From NCBI GenBank assembly GCA_045532255.1, contig JAZSFO010000068.1:1-30331 (forward strand): 30,331 bases of DNA. Direction: 5' to 3'. Below are positions 1 through 7,897 of this stretch, piece after piece (positions within the stretch are counted from its first letter, which is position 1; each line of letters begins with the position of its first letter). The DNA comes from RGIG8748 sp045532255 (GTDB taxonomy: Bacteria; Bacillota; Clostridia; UMGS1810). Both the position numbers and the translations under genes were made by a program. The notes beneath the pieces are model-generated. The model worked only from the letters and a program-made list of their open reading frames with translations, was not told the origin of the DNA and searched no databases.

Positions 1-28
1 CACTAAAATCTTAATAAAATTTTCAAGA

Positions 29-172
29 TGGCAGGTGCACAGCAGTTTCACATAGACAATTTTGGGTGAAACAAAGTAAATTACGAAGATAATACTGTCG
101 TATTTTCAAGGAATTTACTGCAGTTTCGGGTAAAATTGTCAAGTGAAACCAATGTTGGTTCGAGTCCTGTCA
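29..172 (+). repeat. Structured repeat, copy A (nested inverted repeats)
   Basis: This gene-free stretch upstream of gpr folds into one long interrupted hairpin. Paired arms, read from the sequence, are 29-35/166-172 (TGGCAGG/CCTGTCA), 40-44/153-157, 45-51/143-149 (GTTTCAC/GTGAAAC), 55-63/132-140 (GACAATTTT/AAAATTGTC), 75-82/112-119 (AGTAAATT/AATTTACT) and 91-95/100-104. A diverged copy lies on the minus strand at 10324-10454, where several arms differ in sequence but still pair. The 3' end carries GGTTCGAGTCC, like a tRNA T-loop, but no tRNA fold is present. It may be a small structured RNA or a MITE-like element. It could extend left of the window. Confidence 0.6.
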
Positions 173-191
173 CACTAAGGATGTGATAAAT

Positions 192-1091
192 ATGTTTTTA
201 CCAAGAACAGACTTGGCAATGGAAGCGGCCGCACTCAGTGTTAAAGCACCCGAAGAGAAACTTGAGGGCGTTGAAACAAATGTAAGAAACGAAGATGATA
301 TTTGTATAACTCATGTCAGGATAACAGACCAAAGGGGAGAGGAAATCATTGGCAAGCCCGTTGGAAACTATGTGACAATTGAATGCTCTGCACTTCGTGA
401 CGGAGATAACAAATCACCCGAGAGAGTGACAGAGGTGTTTGCAAAGGAGCTTGCAAAGATTATAAAGCCGTTTAAGCACGGTGTAATTATGGTTGTGGGT
501 CTTGGCAACCGCTTTGTAACTCCCGATTCGCTCGGACCCTGTGTTTCTGATGGTATAAATGTCAACCGCCATATATCGCCCCACGGTGTCTCGCTCTGTT
601 CAATAAGCCCCGGTGTGCTCGGAATAACAGGTATAGAAACAGGAGAAATCATAGAGGGCGTAAACGAAAGGATTAAACCTGACCTCATAATCGCTATAGA
701 TGCTCTTGCATCAAGAAGCATGGAGAGAATATGCACAACAATACAGATTGCCGATACGGGAATAACACCTGGCTCGGGAGTTGGCAACCGCAGAAAAGAG
801 CTTAGCCGTCAGACACTCGGAGCACCTGTAATTGCCATAGGCGTGCCGACGGTGGTGGATGCGGCAACCGTCGCAAATGATTCTCTTGAGCATATACTGA
901 ATTCTATGGCAGAGGGCAGCAGGGAAAGCGAATTCTTTGACGAAAACAAAAGATACTCACTTATCAAACAGATTCTCAGTCCGTTTTTCGGAGAGCTTAT
1001 TGTAACACCCTCGCAGATTGATTCTGTTATACAGCGTGTTTCCGGGGTTATTTCCGACGGTATCAATAATCTCTGTCATAATCTTAAGTAA
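192..1091 (+). CDS. gpr: GPR germination protease (spore endopeptidase)
   Basis: Aspartic-type protease (family A25) that starts degradation of small acid-soluble spore proteins during germination. It is made as a zymogen in the forespore and loses an N-terminal propeptide. The 299-residue product has the family hallmarks: N-terminal RTDLAMEA, GLGNRFVTPDSLGP (about 103-116), AIDALASRS (168-176) and DTGITPGSGVGNRR (188-201). The Asp residues in the second and third motifs fit the known catalytic pair. A GTG at 183 is in frame, but the AAGGA at 177-181 is better spaced for ATG 192, which also gives the usual short N-terminus before RTDLA. spoIIP follows on the same strand, a common gpr-spoIIP arrangement in Clostridia. 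Expected regulation is forespore sigma-G; I could not identify a convincing promoter in the short upstream stretch. Confidence 0.95.
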   Translation: MFLPRTDLAMEAAALSVKAPEEKLEGVETNVRNEDDICITHVRITDQRGEEIIGKPVGNYVTIECSALRDGDNKSPERVTEVFAKELAKIIKPFKHGVIMVVGLGNRFVTPDSLGPCVSDGINVNRHISPHGVSLCSISPGVLGITGIETGEIIEGVNERIKPDLIIAIDALASRSMERICTTIQIADTGITPGSGVGNRRKELSRQTLGAPVIAIGVPTVVDAATVANDSLEHILNSMAEGSRESEFFDENKRYSLIKQILSPFFGELIVTPSQIDSVIQRVSGVISDGINNLCHNLK

Positions 1092-1108
1092 CTTTGCATA
1101 TAGTTAAG

Positions 1109-1144
1109 GCATACGGGGTTCGTCTCCCGTGTGCTTTCGTATTT
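1109..1144 (+). terminator. GC-rich hairpin after gpr (possible terminator; shared motif)
   Basis: GCATACGGG (1109-1117) pairs with CCCGTGTGC (1126-1134) around the loop GTTCGTCT, and TTTCGTATTT follows. It could terminate gpr transcription, although the T-run is interrupted. Nearly the same hairpin, with a G-U pair replacing a G-C pair, occurs at 10559-10584 in the pflB leader, so this may be a dispersed structured motif rather than a simple terminator. The rest of 1092-1223 contains a second weak inverted repeat (TTCGTA/TACGAA) and no gene. Confidence 0.45.
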
Positions 1145-1229
1145 CAAGACCGACTACGAAGAGAAATGGCTATTTTACTTGTTTGAGGCGTGTTCGGATA
1201 CTGACGCGACTGCTTAGGGAGGAATGGAT

Positions 1230-2348
1230 ATGCAAAGATACAAGACGACAAAATCATATGATGTAAGGTCCTTTCTTTCGGCAGAGCATCATAAAAAAAG
1301 AAGATATGCTTCCAAAATTCCCCGAAGAGATTTTGTATCCCTTACTCTCGGCAGAGGAAGTATAAGTGTTTTTTTGTATATTTTACTGGGAATATTCAAT
1401 TTTTCTGTTATGTGTTTTTTGATTGGGGAGGGGATAGTGTGGAATCAGCTTGCAGTAAAAGCTGTAAAAAGCACTCTCCCTTTTTGTGTTGATGATAGCT
1501 TAGCGGATAGGGGAAAACTGTCCTTTCTTGATAGTGTATCCTTTCTTATGGAATATAAGCAGGAGGATAAGGAGCCTCTTCTCCCACCGCTTCCCTTGGC
1601 AGATATAAAAACTCTTGATGACTCATCCAAGGGAATAGAAATCAAAAATGAAACAAGCTATGTAATAGACACCGCCTCAATGCTTAGTCAAAAACCCACC
1701 CTTTCCTCGGTAAGTCCCAAGGTTCTTATAGTGCATACCCACGGAAGCGAAAGCTATACGCCCAGCAGTACATATAATTATAAGCAAACAGGAAATTACC
1801 GTACAGGAGACACAAATTTCAATATGATACGGGTAGGAAAACAGCTTGCAAAAGCTATAGAGAGCGAAGGAATAGAGGTAATTCATGACACATCAATAAA
1901 TGACTATCCCTCATACAATGACTCGTATAACAAGACGGGCAAAATTATAGAAAAGCATCTGTCAGCGGATAAAGACATCGCCATGGTTCTCGATATTCAC
2001 CGCGATGCACTCGGGGATGAAAACAATATAGTAAGGCTTGCAACCGATATAGGCTCAAAGAAAGCCGCACAGGTCATGATAGTATGCGGAACAGACACAA
2101 ACCTTGACAATCCCTACTGGAAACAAAATCTTTCTCTGGCACTGTATATACAGCAAAATATAGAGAAGAATTATCCGGGTTTAATGAGACCTGTAAATAT
2201 TAGGAAAGAAAGATTTAATATGCATCTTACAAAAGGGTCCCTGCTCTTTGAGATGGGAACAAACGGAAATACCCTTGAGGAAGCTCTGGTTTCTGCAGAT
2301 ATACTTGGAAGAGAGCTTGGAAAAATAATAAAAACTATAACTGAATAG
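1230..2348 (+). CDS. spoIIP: Stage II sporulation protein P (SpoIIP)
   Basis: SpoIIP is the amidase/endopeptidase that, with SpoIID and SpoIIM, removes septal peptidoglycan during engulfment of the forespore. The 372-residue protein has a basic cytoplasmic N-terminus, one membrane anchor (about 46-68), a Pro-rich linker and a C-terminal catalytic domain. The domain begins at VLIVHTHGSESYTP (His169, Glu174) and continues through LDIHRDALG (His257), consistent with the zinc ligands of the SpoIIP amidase fold; LLFEMGTNGNTLEEA near the C-terminus is also typical. ATG 1224 is in frame, but the GGGAGG at 1217-1222 is only 1 nt from it and 7 nt from ATG 1230, so 1230 is chosen. It lies 138 bp after gpr in the same direction; mother-cell sigma-E control is expected from the family. 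Confidence 0.95.
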   Translation: MQRYKTTKSYDVRSFLSAEHHKKRRYASKIPRRDFVSLTLGRGSISVFLYILLGIFNFSVMCFLIGEGIVWNQLAVKAVKSTLPFCVDDSLADRGKLSFLDSVSFLMEYKQEDKEPLLPPLPLADIKTLDDSSKGIEIKNETSYVIDTASMLSQKPTLSSVSPKVLIVHTHGSESYTPSSTYNYKQTGNYRTGDTNFNMIRVGKQLAKAIESEGIEVIHDTSINDYPSYNDSYNKTGKIIEKHLSADKDIAMVLDIHRDALGDENNIVRLATDIGSKKAAQVMIVCGTDTNLDNPYWKQNLSLALYIQQNIEKNYPGLMRPVNIRKERFNMHLTKGSLLFEMGTNGNTLEEALVSADILGRELGKIIKTITE

Positions 2349-2353
2349 TTACA

Positions 2354-2399
2354 CAGAAAGCGGGATATAAAAAAGATGGTTTTTTACATCCCGTTTCTG
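2354..2399 (+). terminator. Hairpin downstream of spoIIP
   Basis: CAGAAA-CGGGAT (with one bulged G) pairs with ATCCCG-TTTCTG, and an A6/T6 stretch extends the stem inward. Its position 6 nt after the spoIIP stop suggests a terminator, but no downstream T-run is visible, so this is tentative. The rest of the gap to argD (2400-2574) contains AT-rich sequence and no gene that I can see. Confidence 0.4.
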
Positions 2400-2574
2400 C
2401 ATTCTCCTGCTTTTACATGTCAAAGCATAATCTATGTCAATCAGCCGGAACTGACAATGAGTATTATGTGTATAAAACACGGCAATATGCAGTATAATGC
2501 AGTTTTCTTTCGGAAAATTGTGTAAAATGTCTTAAAATTACAATAAACTGATGCAGTTTTATGAAAAATAACTA

Positions 2575-2610
2575 TGGATTTTTATGAATAAATGTTGTAT
2601 AATTATACAA
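2575..2610 (+). promoter_or_regulatory. Likely argD promoter with palindromic operator
   Basis: A perfect 16-bp palindrome, TTGTATAATTATACAA (2595-2610), contains the candidate -10 box TATAAT (2598-2603). TGGATT (2575-2580) sits 17 nt upstream as a weak -35. ATGAATAAATG at 2584-2594 resembles half of an ARG box. An AT-rich palindrome over the -10 of an arginine operon fits repression by ArgR/AhrC, but that assignment is inferred. Confidence 0.45.
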
Positions 2611-2632
2611 AACAAGGTTTGGAGGAATGAAA

Positions 2633-3847
2633 ATGTCAAATAAATCCCTTAATGATATAATCGCTATGGATAAAAAAAGCTATATGAATACCTTTGGCGA
2701 CAGATTGCCTTTGTGCTTTACCGAGGGCAGAGGTATTGAACTTACGGATATATCGGGAAGAGTGTATAAGGACTTTTTTGCAGGTATAGCGGTCAGTGCA
2801 CTCGGACATTCGCATCCTGCTCTTACAGAGGCAATCAGCGAGCAGGCAGGAAAGCTACTTCATACCTCAAGTGTGTATTATGTGGAAAATCAGGCACTTC
2901 TTGCATCTAAACTTACAGAAATATCGGACTTTGACAAGGTGTTTTTTGCAAGCACGGGAGCAGAGGCAAACGAAGGTGCAATCAAGCTTGCAAGAAAGTA
3001 TTTTTATAACAAGGGTATAGACAGATACGAGATAATCACACTTAATAAGTCATTTCACGGCAGAACAATTACAACTGCAACGGCTACAGGTCAGGACAAG
3101 TACAAACTTCCGTACAGCCCTCTTACACCGGGCTTCGTGCATGTTGATATCAATGATACAGAGGGTCTTAAGAATGCGGTGAATGAGCATACAGCCGCTA
3201 TAATGATAGAATTCATTCAGGGCGAGAGCGGTATACATCCCGTCACACAGGAGTTTGCACAGACAATAAGAGATATCTGCGACAAGGAAGGCATACTCTT
3301 TATAGATGATGAGGTACAGACAGGAATAGGCAGAACAGGCAAGATGTTTGCATACAGTAACTATGGAATTGTACCTGATATTGTTACCTTGGCAAAGGCT
3401 CTTGGAGGCGGTGTTCCGATAAGTGCAATTCTTGCAAAGGACGAATTTGCAAGTGCGTTTGTACCGGGAGACCACGGCACAACCTTTGGCGGAAATCCCC
3501 TGTGTACAAAGGCAGGACTTACAGTTCTTGAGACTATGGAAAAAGAAAATCTTGTAGAAAATTCAGCAAAAGTAGGAAAGTACCTTATGGATAAAATCAA
3601 GACAGAGCTTTCTGAACATATATACGAGGTAAGAGGCATGGGTCTTATGATTGGTGTGGAATTTAATAAGCCCGTTGCAAAAATTATAAATAAGCATCTT
3701 ATGGAAGATTACGGTTACCTTGTGGGTGTTATAGGAGACAGTATATTTAGAATTGTACCCCCGCTTATTATTACATATAAGGATGCAGACGATTTTGTCG
3801 ATGCTCTTAAGAATGCAGTAAATACAGAAAGGAACTTAAATAAATGA
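2633..3847 (+). CDS. argD: Acetylornithine aminotransferase
   Basis: Class III PLP-dependent aminotransferase converting N-acetylglutamate 5-semialdehyde to N-acetylornithine in arginine synthesis. The 404-residue protein, a usual length for the family, has the STGAEANEGAIK motif (about 107-118), FIDDEVQTG with the PLP-ring Asp, and DIVTLAKALGGG with the Schiff-base lysine near 255. ATG 2627 is in frame but directly follows the GGAGGA at 2621-2626; ATG 2633 has normal spacing and gives MSNKSLND. Its stop overlaps the argF start by 4 nt (ATGA), indicating translational coupling. Ornithine aminotransferase and GABA aminotransferase are related, but the pairing with argF supports ArgD. Confidence 0.92.
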   Translation: MSNKSLNDIIAMDKKSYMNTFGDRLPLCFTEGRGIELTDISGRVYKDFFAGIAVSALGHSHPALTEAISEQAGKLLHTSSVYYVENQALLASKLTEISDFDKVFFASTGAEANEGAIKLARKYFYNKGIDRYEIITLNKSFHGRTITTATATGQDKYKLPYSPLTPGFVHVDINDTEGLKNAVNEHTAAIMIEFIQGESGIHPVTQEFAQTIRDICDKEGILFIDDEVQTGIGRTGKMFAYSNYGIVPDIVTLAKALGGGVPISAILAKDEFASAFVPGDHGTTFGGNPLCTKAGLTVLETMEKENLVENSAKVGKYLMDKIKTELSEHIYEVRGMGLMIGVEFNKPVAKIINKHLMEDYGYLVGVIGDSIFRIVPPLIITYKDADDFVDALKNAVNTERNLNK

Positions 3848-4764
3848 AACACTTATTAAGCTTATATGATTTGACTACAGAAGAGATAGAAAAAATTCTG
3901 GACCTTGCCATAAAGCTCAAGGCAGATAATAAGGCAGGAAAAACACATCATTTACTCAAAGGAAAGAGCCTTGGAATGATTTTTGCCAAGTCATCAACAA
4001 GAACAAGAGTATCCTTTGAGGTGGGTATGTATCAGCTCGGCGGACAGGCACTTTTCTTAAACAGCAATGATATACAGCTCGGAAGGGGAGAAAGCATATA
4101 CGATACGGCAAATGTCCTTTCGCGCTTCCTTGACGGTATAATGATAAGAACATTTGCACAGCAGGATGTAGAGGACCTTGCAAAGTACGGACAGATAAGC
4201 ATAATCAACGGACTTACAGACCTGCTTCATCCCTGCCAGATACTTGCAGATTTACAGACAATATATGAGCATAAGGGCAGACTCGAGGGCAAGACAGTAT
4301 GCTATGTAGGAGACGGAAACAATATTTCCAACTCTCTTCTTTACGGATGTACCAAGCTCGGTATGAATATAAATGTCGCAACACCCAAGGGCTATGAATG
4401 TGATGCAGTAGTTACTGAGAGAGCACTGGATACCGCCAAATCAACAGGCTCCAAGGTAATACTTACCGAAGACCCCAAGGAAGCAATCAAAAATGCAGAT
4501 GTAGTAATTACAGATACATGGGTAAGCATGGGTCAGGAAGCGGAAAAGCAGGAGAGAATTAAGATATTCAAGGACTACACAGTTACAGAGGAACTGTTTA
4601 ACATGGCAGATTCCGAGGCAATATTTATGCATTGCCTGCCTGCATACAGGGATTATGAGGTGGCAACCAAGGTTATAGACGGTCCCCGTTCTGTTATATT
4701 TGATGAGGCAGAAAACAGACTTCATGCTCAAAAGGCAGTTATGGCATTGACGATGTGCAATTGA
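3844..4764 (+). CDS. argF: Ornithine carbamoyltransferase
   Basis: Transfers the carbamoyl group from carbamoyl phosphate to ornithine to form citrulline. The 306-residue product has the carbamoyl-phosphate site SSTRTR (50-55), HPCQ (129-132), the ornithine-binding region DTWVSMGQE (224-232) and HCLPA (263-267) with the catalytic Cys. The SMG motif and HCLP distinguish it from aspartate carbamoyltransferase. It starts inside the end of argD (ATGA overlap), with an AAAGGA ribosome binding site in the argD tail, and is followed 13 nt later by a GNAT gene. The anabolic role is inferred from argD; a catabolic arginine deiminase role is less likely because arcA and arcC are absent here. Confidence 0.95.
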   Translation: MKHLLSLYDLTTEEIEKILDLAIKLKADNKAGKTHHLLKGKSLGMIFAKSSTRTRVSFEVGMYQLGGQALFLNSNDIQLGRGESIYDTANVLSRFLDGIMIRTFAQQDVEDLAKYGQISIINGLTDLLHPCQILADLQTIYEHKGRLEGKTVCYVGDGNNISNSLLYGCTKLGMNINVATPKGYECDAVVTERALDTAKSTGSKVILTEDPKEAIKNADVVITDTWVSMGQEAEKQERIKIFKDYTVTEELFNMADSEAIFMHCLPAYRDYEVATKVIDGPRSVIFDEAENRLHAQKAVMALTMCN

Positions 4765-4777
4765 GGAGGAAATACAG

Positions 4778-5254
4778 ATGATTAACAGCGGATTTGAAAT
4801 AAGGAATGCATCAGAAAAGGATATAGACCAGATACTGGAAATAACAAACTCTGCATTTGCGGCATACAAGGAGCTTGCAAGGACAGAATTTGACCTTCCT
4901 GCACTTAAGGAAACAAAGGAAATTATAGCAGAGGATATCAAGAATAAGCTTGTGCTTGTTGCGTATATCAACGGCAAGGTTGTAGGAAGCGTAAGAGTTT
5001 CTGTAAACGGAGAGATAGGATACCTCAGCCGTTTCGGAGTAAGTCCCGATTATCAGAATCTCGGTATAGGTAAGGCACTTATGAATCTTGTGGATATCAA
5101 CATGAAGGTTCTTGGGGTAAAACAGCTTCAGCTTCACACCGCGGCAAAAATCAGGTCTCTTGTTGTTTTCTATTACGGAAGAGGTTTCTATATTGATTCC
5201 ACAACCAAGGACAGAGATTATATAAGAGCACTACTGTGCAAGGATTACGATTGA
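4778..5254 (+). CDS. GNAT family N-acetyltransferase in the arg operon
   Basis: A 158-residue GCN5-related acetyltransferase. The acetyl-CoA-binding motif A is clear: LSRFGVSPDYQNLGIGKALM, with the Q-x-x-G-x-G/A pyrophosphate loop. The substrate cannot be read from the sequence. It has a strong GAGGAGG ribosome binding site, starts 13 nt after argF, and is the last gene before a terminator, so it is co-transcribed with argDF. A role as an ArgA-like N-acetylglutamate synthase is conceivable from context but unproven. Small amino-acid or polyamine N-acetylation is an equally good alternative. Confidence 0.8.
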   Translation: MINSGFEIRNASEKDIDQILEITNSAFAAYKELARTEFDLPALKETKEIIAEDIKNKLVLVAYINGKVVGSVRVSVNGEIGYLSRFGVSPDYQNLGIGKALMNLVDINMKVLGVKQLQLHTAAKIRSLVVFYYGRGFYIDSTTKDRDYIRALLCKDYD

Positions 5255-5263
5255 TAGACTTGT

Positions 5264-5290
5264 GGGATTGCAAAAAGCAATCCCTTTTTT
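5264..5290 (+). terminator. Intrinsic terminator of the argD-argF-GNAT operon
   Basis: Perfect 8-bp stem GGGATTGC (5264-5271)/GCAATCCC (5277-5284), loop AAAAA, then six T residues. It lies 9 nt after the GNAT stop. Confidence 0.93.
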
Positions 5291-5301
5291 GTAATAAGAT
5301 A

Positions 5302-5329
5302 TTGATTTTTTGCGGAAAAGAGTTATAAT
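5302..5329 (+). promoter_or_regulatory. fbp promoter
   Basis: TTGATT (5302-5307) and TATAAT (5324-5329) are separated by 16 nt, a housekeeping sigma-A-type promoter located 33 nt before the fbp start and right after the arg operon terminator. Confidence 0.7.
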
Positions 5330-5362
5330 ATAATTGACTGAAAATAAAGGGACGGTAAAATT

Positions 5363-7345
5363 ATGCTTGGCGAAAATGAAAGAAAATATCTTGAACAGTT
5401 GTCAAAAAAATATCCTAATGTAAAAAGTGCCACAAGTCAGATAATAACACTCAGTGCAATACTCAATCTTCCAAAGGGCACAGAGCATTTTATGAGCGAT
5501 ATCCACGGCGAACACGAGGCATTTTTGCACATAAGACGCAACGCATCGGGAGTTATACGAAATAAGATAGAAAAGCTCTTTGCAAGAACGATTACAGCCT
5601 CGGAGAGAGAAGAGCTTTCTACAATAGTATATTATCCAAGAGAAAAGCTCGATGAAATAAGGGATTCAAAAACCGATTTGGACGATTGGTATTATATAAC
5701 CCTTACAAGACTTCTGGAGCTATGCCGCCGCGTGAGCAGTAAGTATACCCGTTCCAGAGTCCGCCGTCATCTTGAGAGGGCGGCAGGGGAATATTATGCC
5801 ATAATAGATGAACTTATTAATGTTGATTACGGAGGCACTAACAAGACAGCCTATTATGAGTGTATACTTAAGAATATTGTCAAAGAAAAGAGCGCAGAGG
5901 ATTTTATCACAGCCGTAAGCTCTGCCGTAAAGAGTATGGCCCTAGACCATCTTCATATAGTGGGAGATATCTTTGACCGAGGCCCCAGAGCAGATATAAT
6001 ACTGGATGAACTGGCAAAAGAAATGTCGCTTGATATTCAATGGGGAAATCACGATGCACTGTGGATGGGTGCGGCATCAGGCTCAAGAACCTGCATAGCA
6101 ACAGTGCTTAATAACTGTATAACATACAAAAATCTTGATGTTGTGGAGATTGGGTACGGAATATCATTAAGACCCCTCTCGCTTTTTGCCAATAAGGTTT
6201 ATGAGAAAAGCGATGTAACAAATTATGTACCTAAGGGCAATTCGGAAGGAAACTTCCGCAATCAGGACGATGATGCCCTTGTTGCCCGTATGCATAAGGC
6301 AATAAGTGTTATACAATTCAAACTTGAGGGACAGACGATACTTCGCAATCCCGAGTTCTCTATGGATGACAGGCTTCTTCTTGACAGAATTGATTGGGAT
6401 AACGGCACGGTAAATGCTTACGGAAACACATATAATCTTAAGGATATCGATTTTCCCACAGTAGACAGGGATAATCCCTATGCACTCACAAAGGAAGAAG
6501 AGGAGGTAATGATTTATCTCAAAAATGCCTTTATGCGTTCGGAGAAACTTCAGCGGCATGCCTCATTCCTTTTTGAAAAAGGGGAGATATATACTGTATA
6601 TAACGGAAATCTTCTTTTCCATGGATGTATACCGCTAAATGATGACGGAAGTTTTATGGAATTCCCGTTTGCCAAGGGCAAAAAGGGAAGAGCGCTTATG
6701 GACTTCTGCGACAAGATGGCTCGAAAGGGTTATTTCGCCCCCGAGGGAACAAGTGAGAGAAACAAAGGCAAGGACTTTTTGTGGTTTTTGTGGTGCGGCA
6801 AGGATTCACCGCTTTGTGCACGAAAGAAGATTGCGACCTTTGAGAGACTTCTTATAGAGGATAAGGAGGCTTGGGATGAACCCAAGAACAAATATTACAG
6901 CTCATGGAATGACGAAAATATAGTAGAAATGATACTTAATGAGTTTTCACTCGGCGGAGAGCGTTCTCATATTGTCAACGGACATATCCCGGTTAAGAAG
7001 TCATCGGGCGAAAGTCCCGTCAAGGCAAACGGCAAGCTGATACTTATAGACGGAGGATTTTGCAAGGCGTATCAGGGTGCAACGGGAATTGCAGGATATA
7101 CCCTTATATACAATGCAGATGGCATGCGGATATCTGCCCATGAGTCATTTCGCGGAAAGGAAAATGCAATAAGAGACAACAGCGATATCCTTTCGGAAAC
7201 CGCTATATTTGAACACAGCACAGACAAGATACGGATTAAGGATACAGATAAGGGCAGAATTCTCCAGGACAGAATATCCGACCTCAAGCACCTTGTAGCT
7301 TGTTACCGTGCAGGTGTACTGAGAGAAAAAATACAGACAAAATAA
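5363..7345 (+). CDS. fbp: Fructose-1,6-bisphosphatase, class III
   Basis: Hydrolyses fructose 1,6-bisphosphate to fructose 6-phosphate in gluconeogenesis. The 660-residue length and the metallophosphoesterase motifs are those of the Firmicutes class III enzyme, unrelated to class I/II FBPases: SDIHGEHEA (45-53), GDIFDRGPRAD (201-211), WGNHDALWMGAASGS (227-241) and VNGHIPV near residue 545. These supply the Asp/His/Asn metal ligands. An ECF S-component gene starts 15 nt after its stop, and no terminator separates them. The start ATG follows AAAGGGACGG. A dedicated promoter lies upstream. In this family PEP and AMP are known effectors; nothing in the DNA shows further control. Confidence 0.95.
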   Translation: MLGENERKYLEQLSKKYPNVKSATSQIITLSAILNLPKGTEHFMSDIHGEHEAFLHIRRNASGVIRNKIEKLFARTITASEREELSTIVYYPREKLDEIRDSKTDLDDWYYITLTRLLELCRRVSSKYTRSRVRRHLERAAGEYYAIIDELINVDYGGTNKTAYYECILKNIVKEKSAEDFITAVSSAVKSMALDHLHIVGDIFDRGPRADIILDELAKEMSLDIQWGNHDALWMGAASGSRTCIATVLNNCITYKNLDVVEIGYGISLRPLSLFANKVYEKSDVTNYVPKGNSEGNFRNQDDDALVARMHKAISVIQFKLEGQTILRNPEFSMDDRLLLDRIDWDNGTVNAYGNTYNLKDIDFPTVDRDNPYALTKEEEEVMIYLKNAFMRSEKLQRHASFLFEKGEIYTVYNGNLLFHGCIPLNDDGSFMEFPFAKGKKGRALMDFCDKMARKGYFAPEGTSERNKGKDFLWFLWCGKDSPLCARKKIATFERLLIEDKEAWDEPKNKYYSSWNDENIVEMILNEFSLGGERSHIVNGHIPVKKSSGESPVKANGKLILIDGGFCKAYQGATGIAGYTLIYNADGMRISAHESFRGKENAIRDNSDILSETAIFEHSTDKIRIKDTDKGRILQDRISDLKHLVACYRAGVLREKIQTK

Positions 7346-7360
7346 TTAAGGAGACAAACT

Positions 7361-7846
7361 ATGAAGACAAGAAAAATCGTTATGGCAGCAATGCTTTCGG
7401 CACTTGTGTGCATAGCAACAATTATTATCAAGGTTCCATGCCCGCTCGGATACCTCAATGCAGGGGATGCATTTGTGCTTCTCGCCTCGTGGGTTTTGCC
7501 TTGCGGATATGCAGTATTTTCGGCAGGAATAGGGTCGTTTTTTGCAGATATTATTCTGGGATACACGGCGTATGCACCTGCAACATTTGTAATAAAAATG
7601 CTTATGGCATTTGCGGCGTATACTATCTGGAAGAGACTTTCCGATAAAGGAAGAACAAGATACATATTAAGCGGTGCTGCAGCAGAATGCATAATGGTTT
7701 TGGGATATTATGCCTATGAGGGAATATTCCTTTACGGCTTTGTTTCCTCTGCGGTAAATATACCGCTAAACGCTCTGCAGGGTATAGCAGGAATTGTAAT
7801 AGCTCTTGCGGTAAATAAGATTTTTAACAAATACAAAATACTCTAG
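7361..7846 (+). CDS. ECF transporter S component (substrate unknown)
   Basis: A 161-residue hydrophobic protein with five to six membrane segments. The early motif IKVPCPLGYLNAGDAFVLLA is typical of substrate-specific (S) subunits of energy-coupling-factor vitamin importers, which partner with a shared EcfA/A'/T module encoded elsewhere. The sequence resembles the HmpT/pyridoxine-thiamine-precursor-like branch, but I cannot assign the vitamin. It has its own AAGGAG ribosome binding site 15 nt after fbp, so it is probably the second gene of the fbp transcript, and ends at a strong terminator. No riboswitch-like leader is visible. Confidence 0.82.
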   Translation: MKTRKIVMAAMLSALVCIATIIIKVPCPLGYLNAGDAFVLLASWVLPCGYAVFSAGIGSFFADIILGYTAYAPATFVIKMLMAFAAYTIWKRLSDKGRTRYILSGAAAECIMVLGYYAYEGIFLYGFVSSAVNIPLNALQGIAGIVIALAVNKIFNKYKIL

Positions 7847-7847
7847 A

Positions 7848-7887
7848 AAAAATCGGTTGTAAAATGTGAGTTTTACAACCGATTTTT
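7848..7887. terminator. Bidirectional terminator between ECF gene and AraC regulator
   Basis: A 17-bp perfect stem, arms 7848-7864 and 7871-7887, with a TGTGAG loop. A-rich and T-rich ends on both sides allow termination of both convergent genes. Confidence 0.92.
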
Positions 7888-7897
7888 GCAATCTTTT

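Noticed and set aside
150..178. tRNA-like T-loop sequence GGTTCGAGTCC upstream of gpr
   Set aside because: No D-arm, anticodon arm or proper acceptor stem can be drawn; the segment instead belongs to the nested inverted repeat A.
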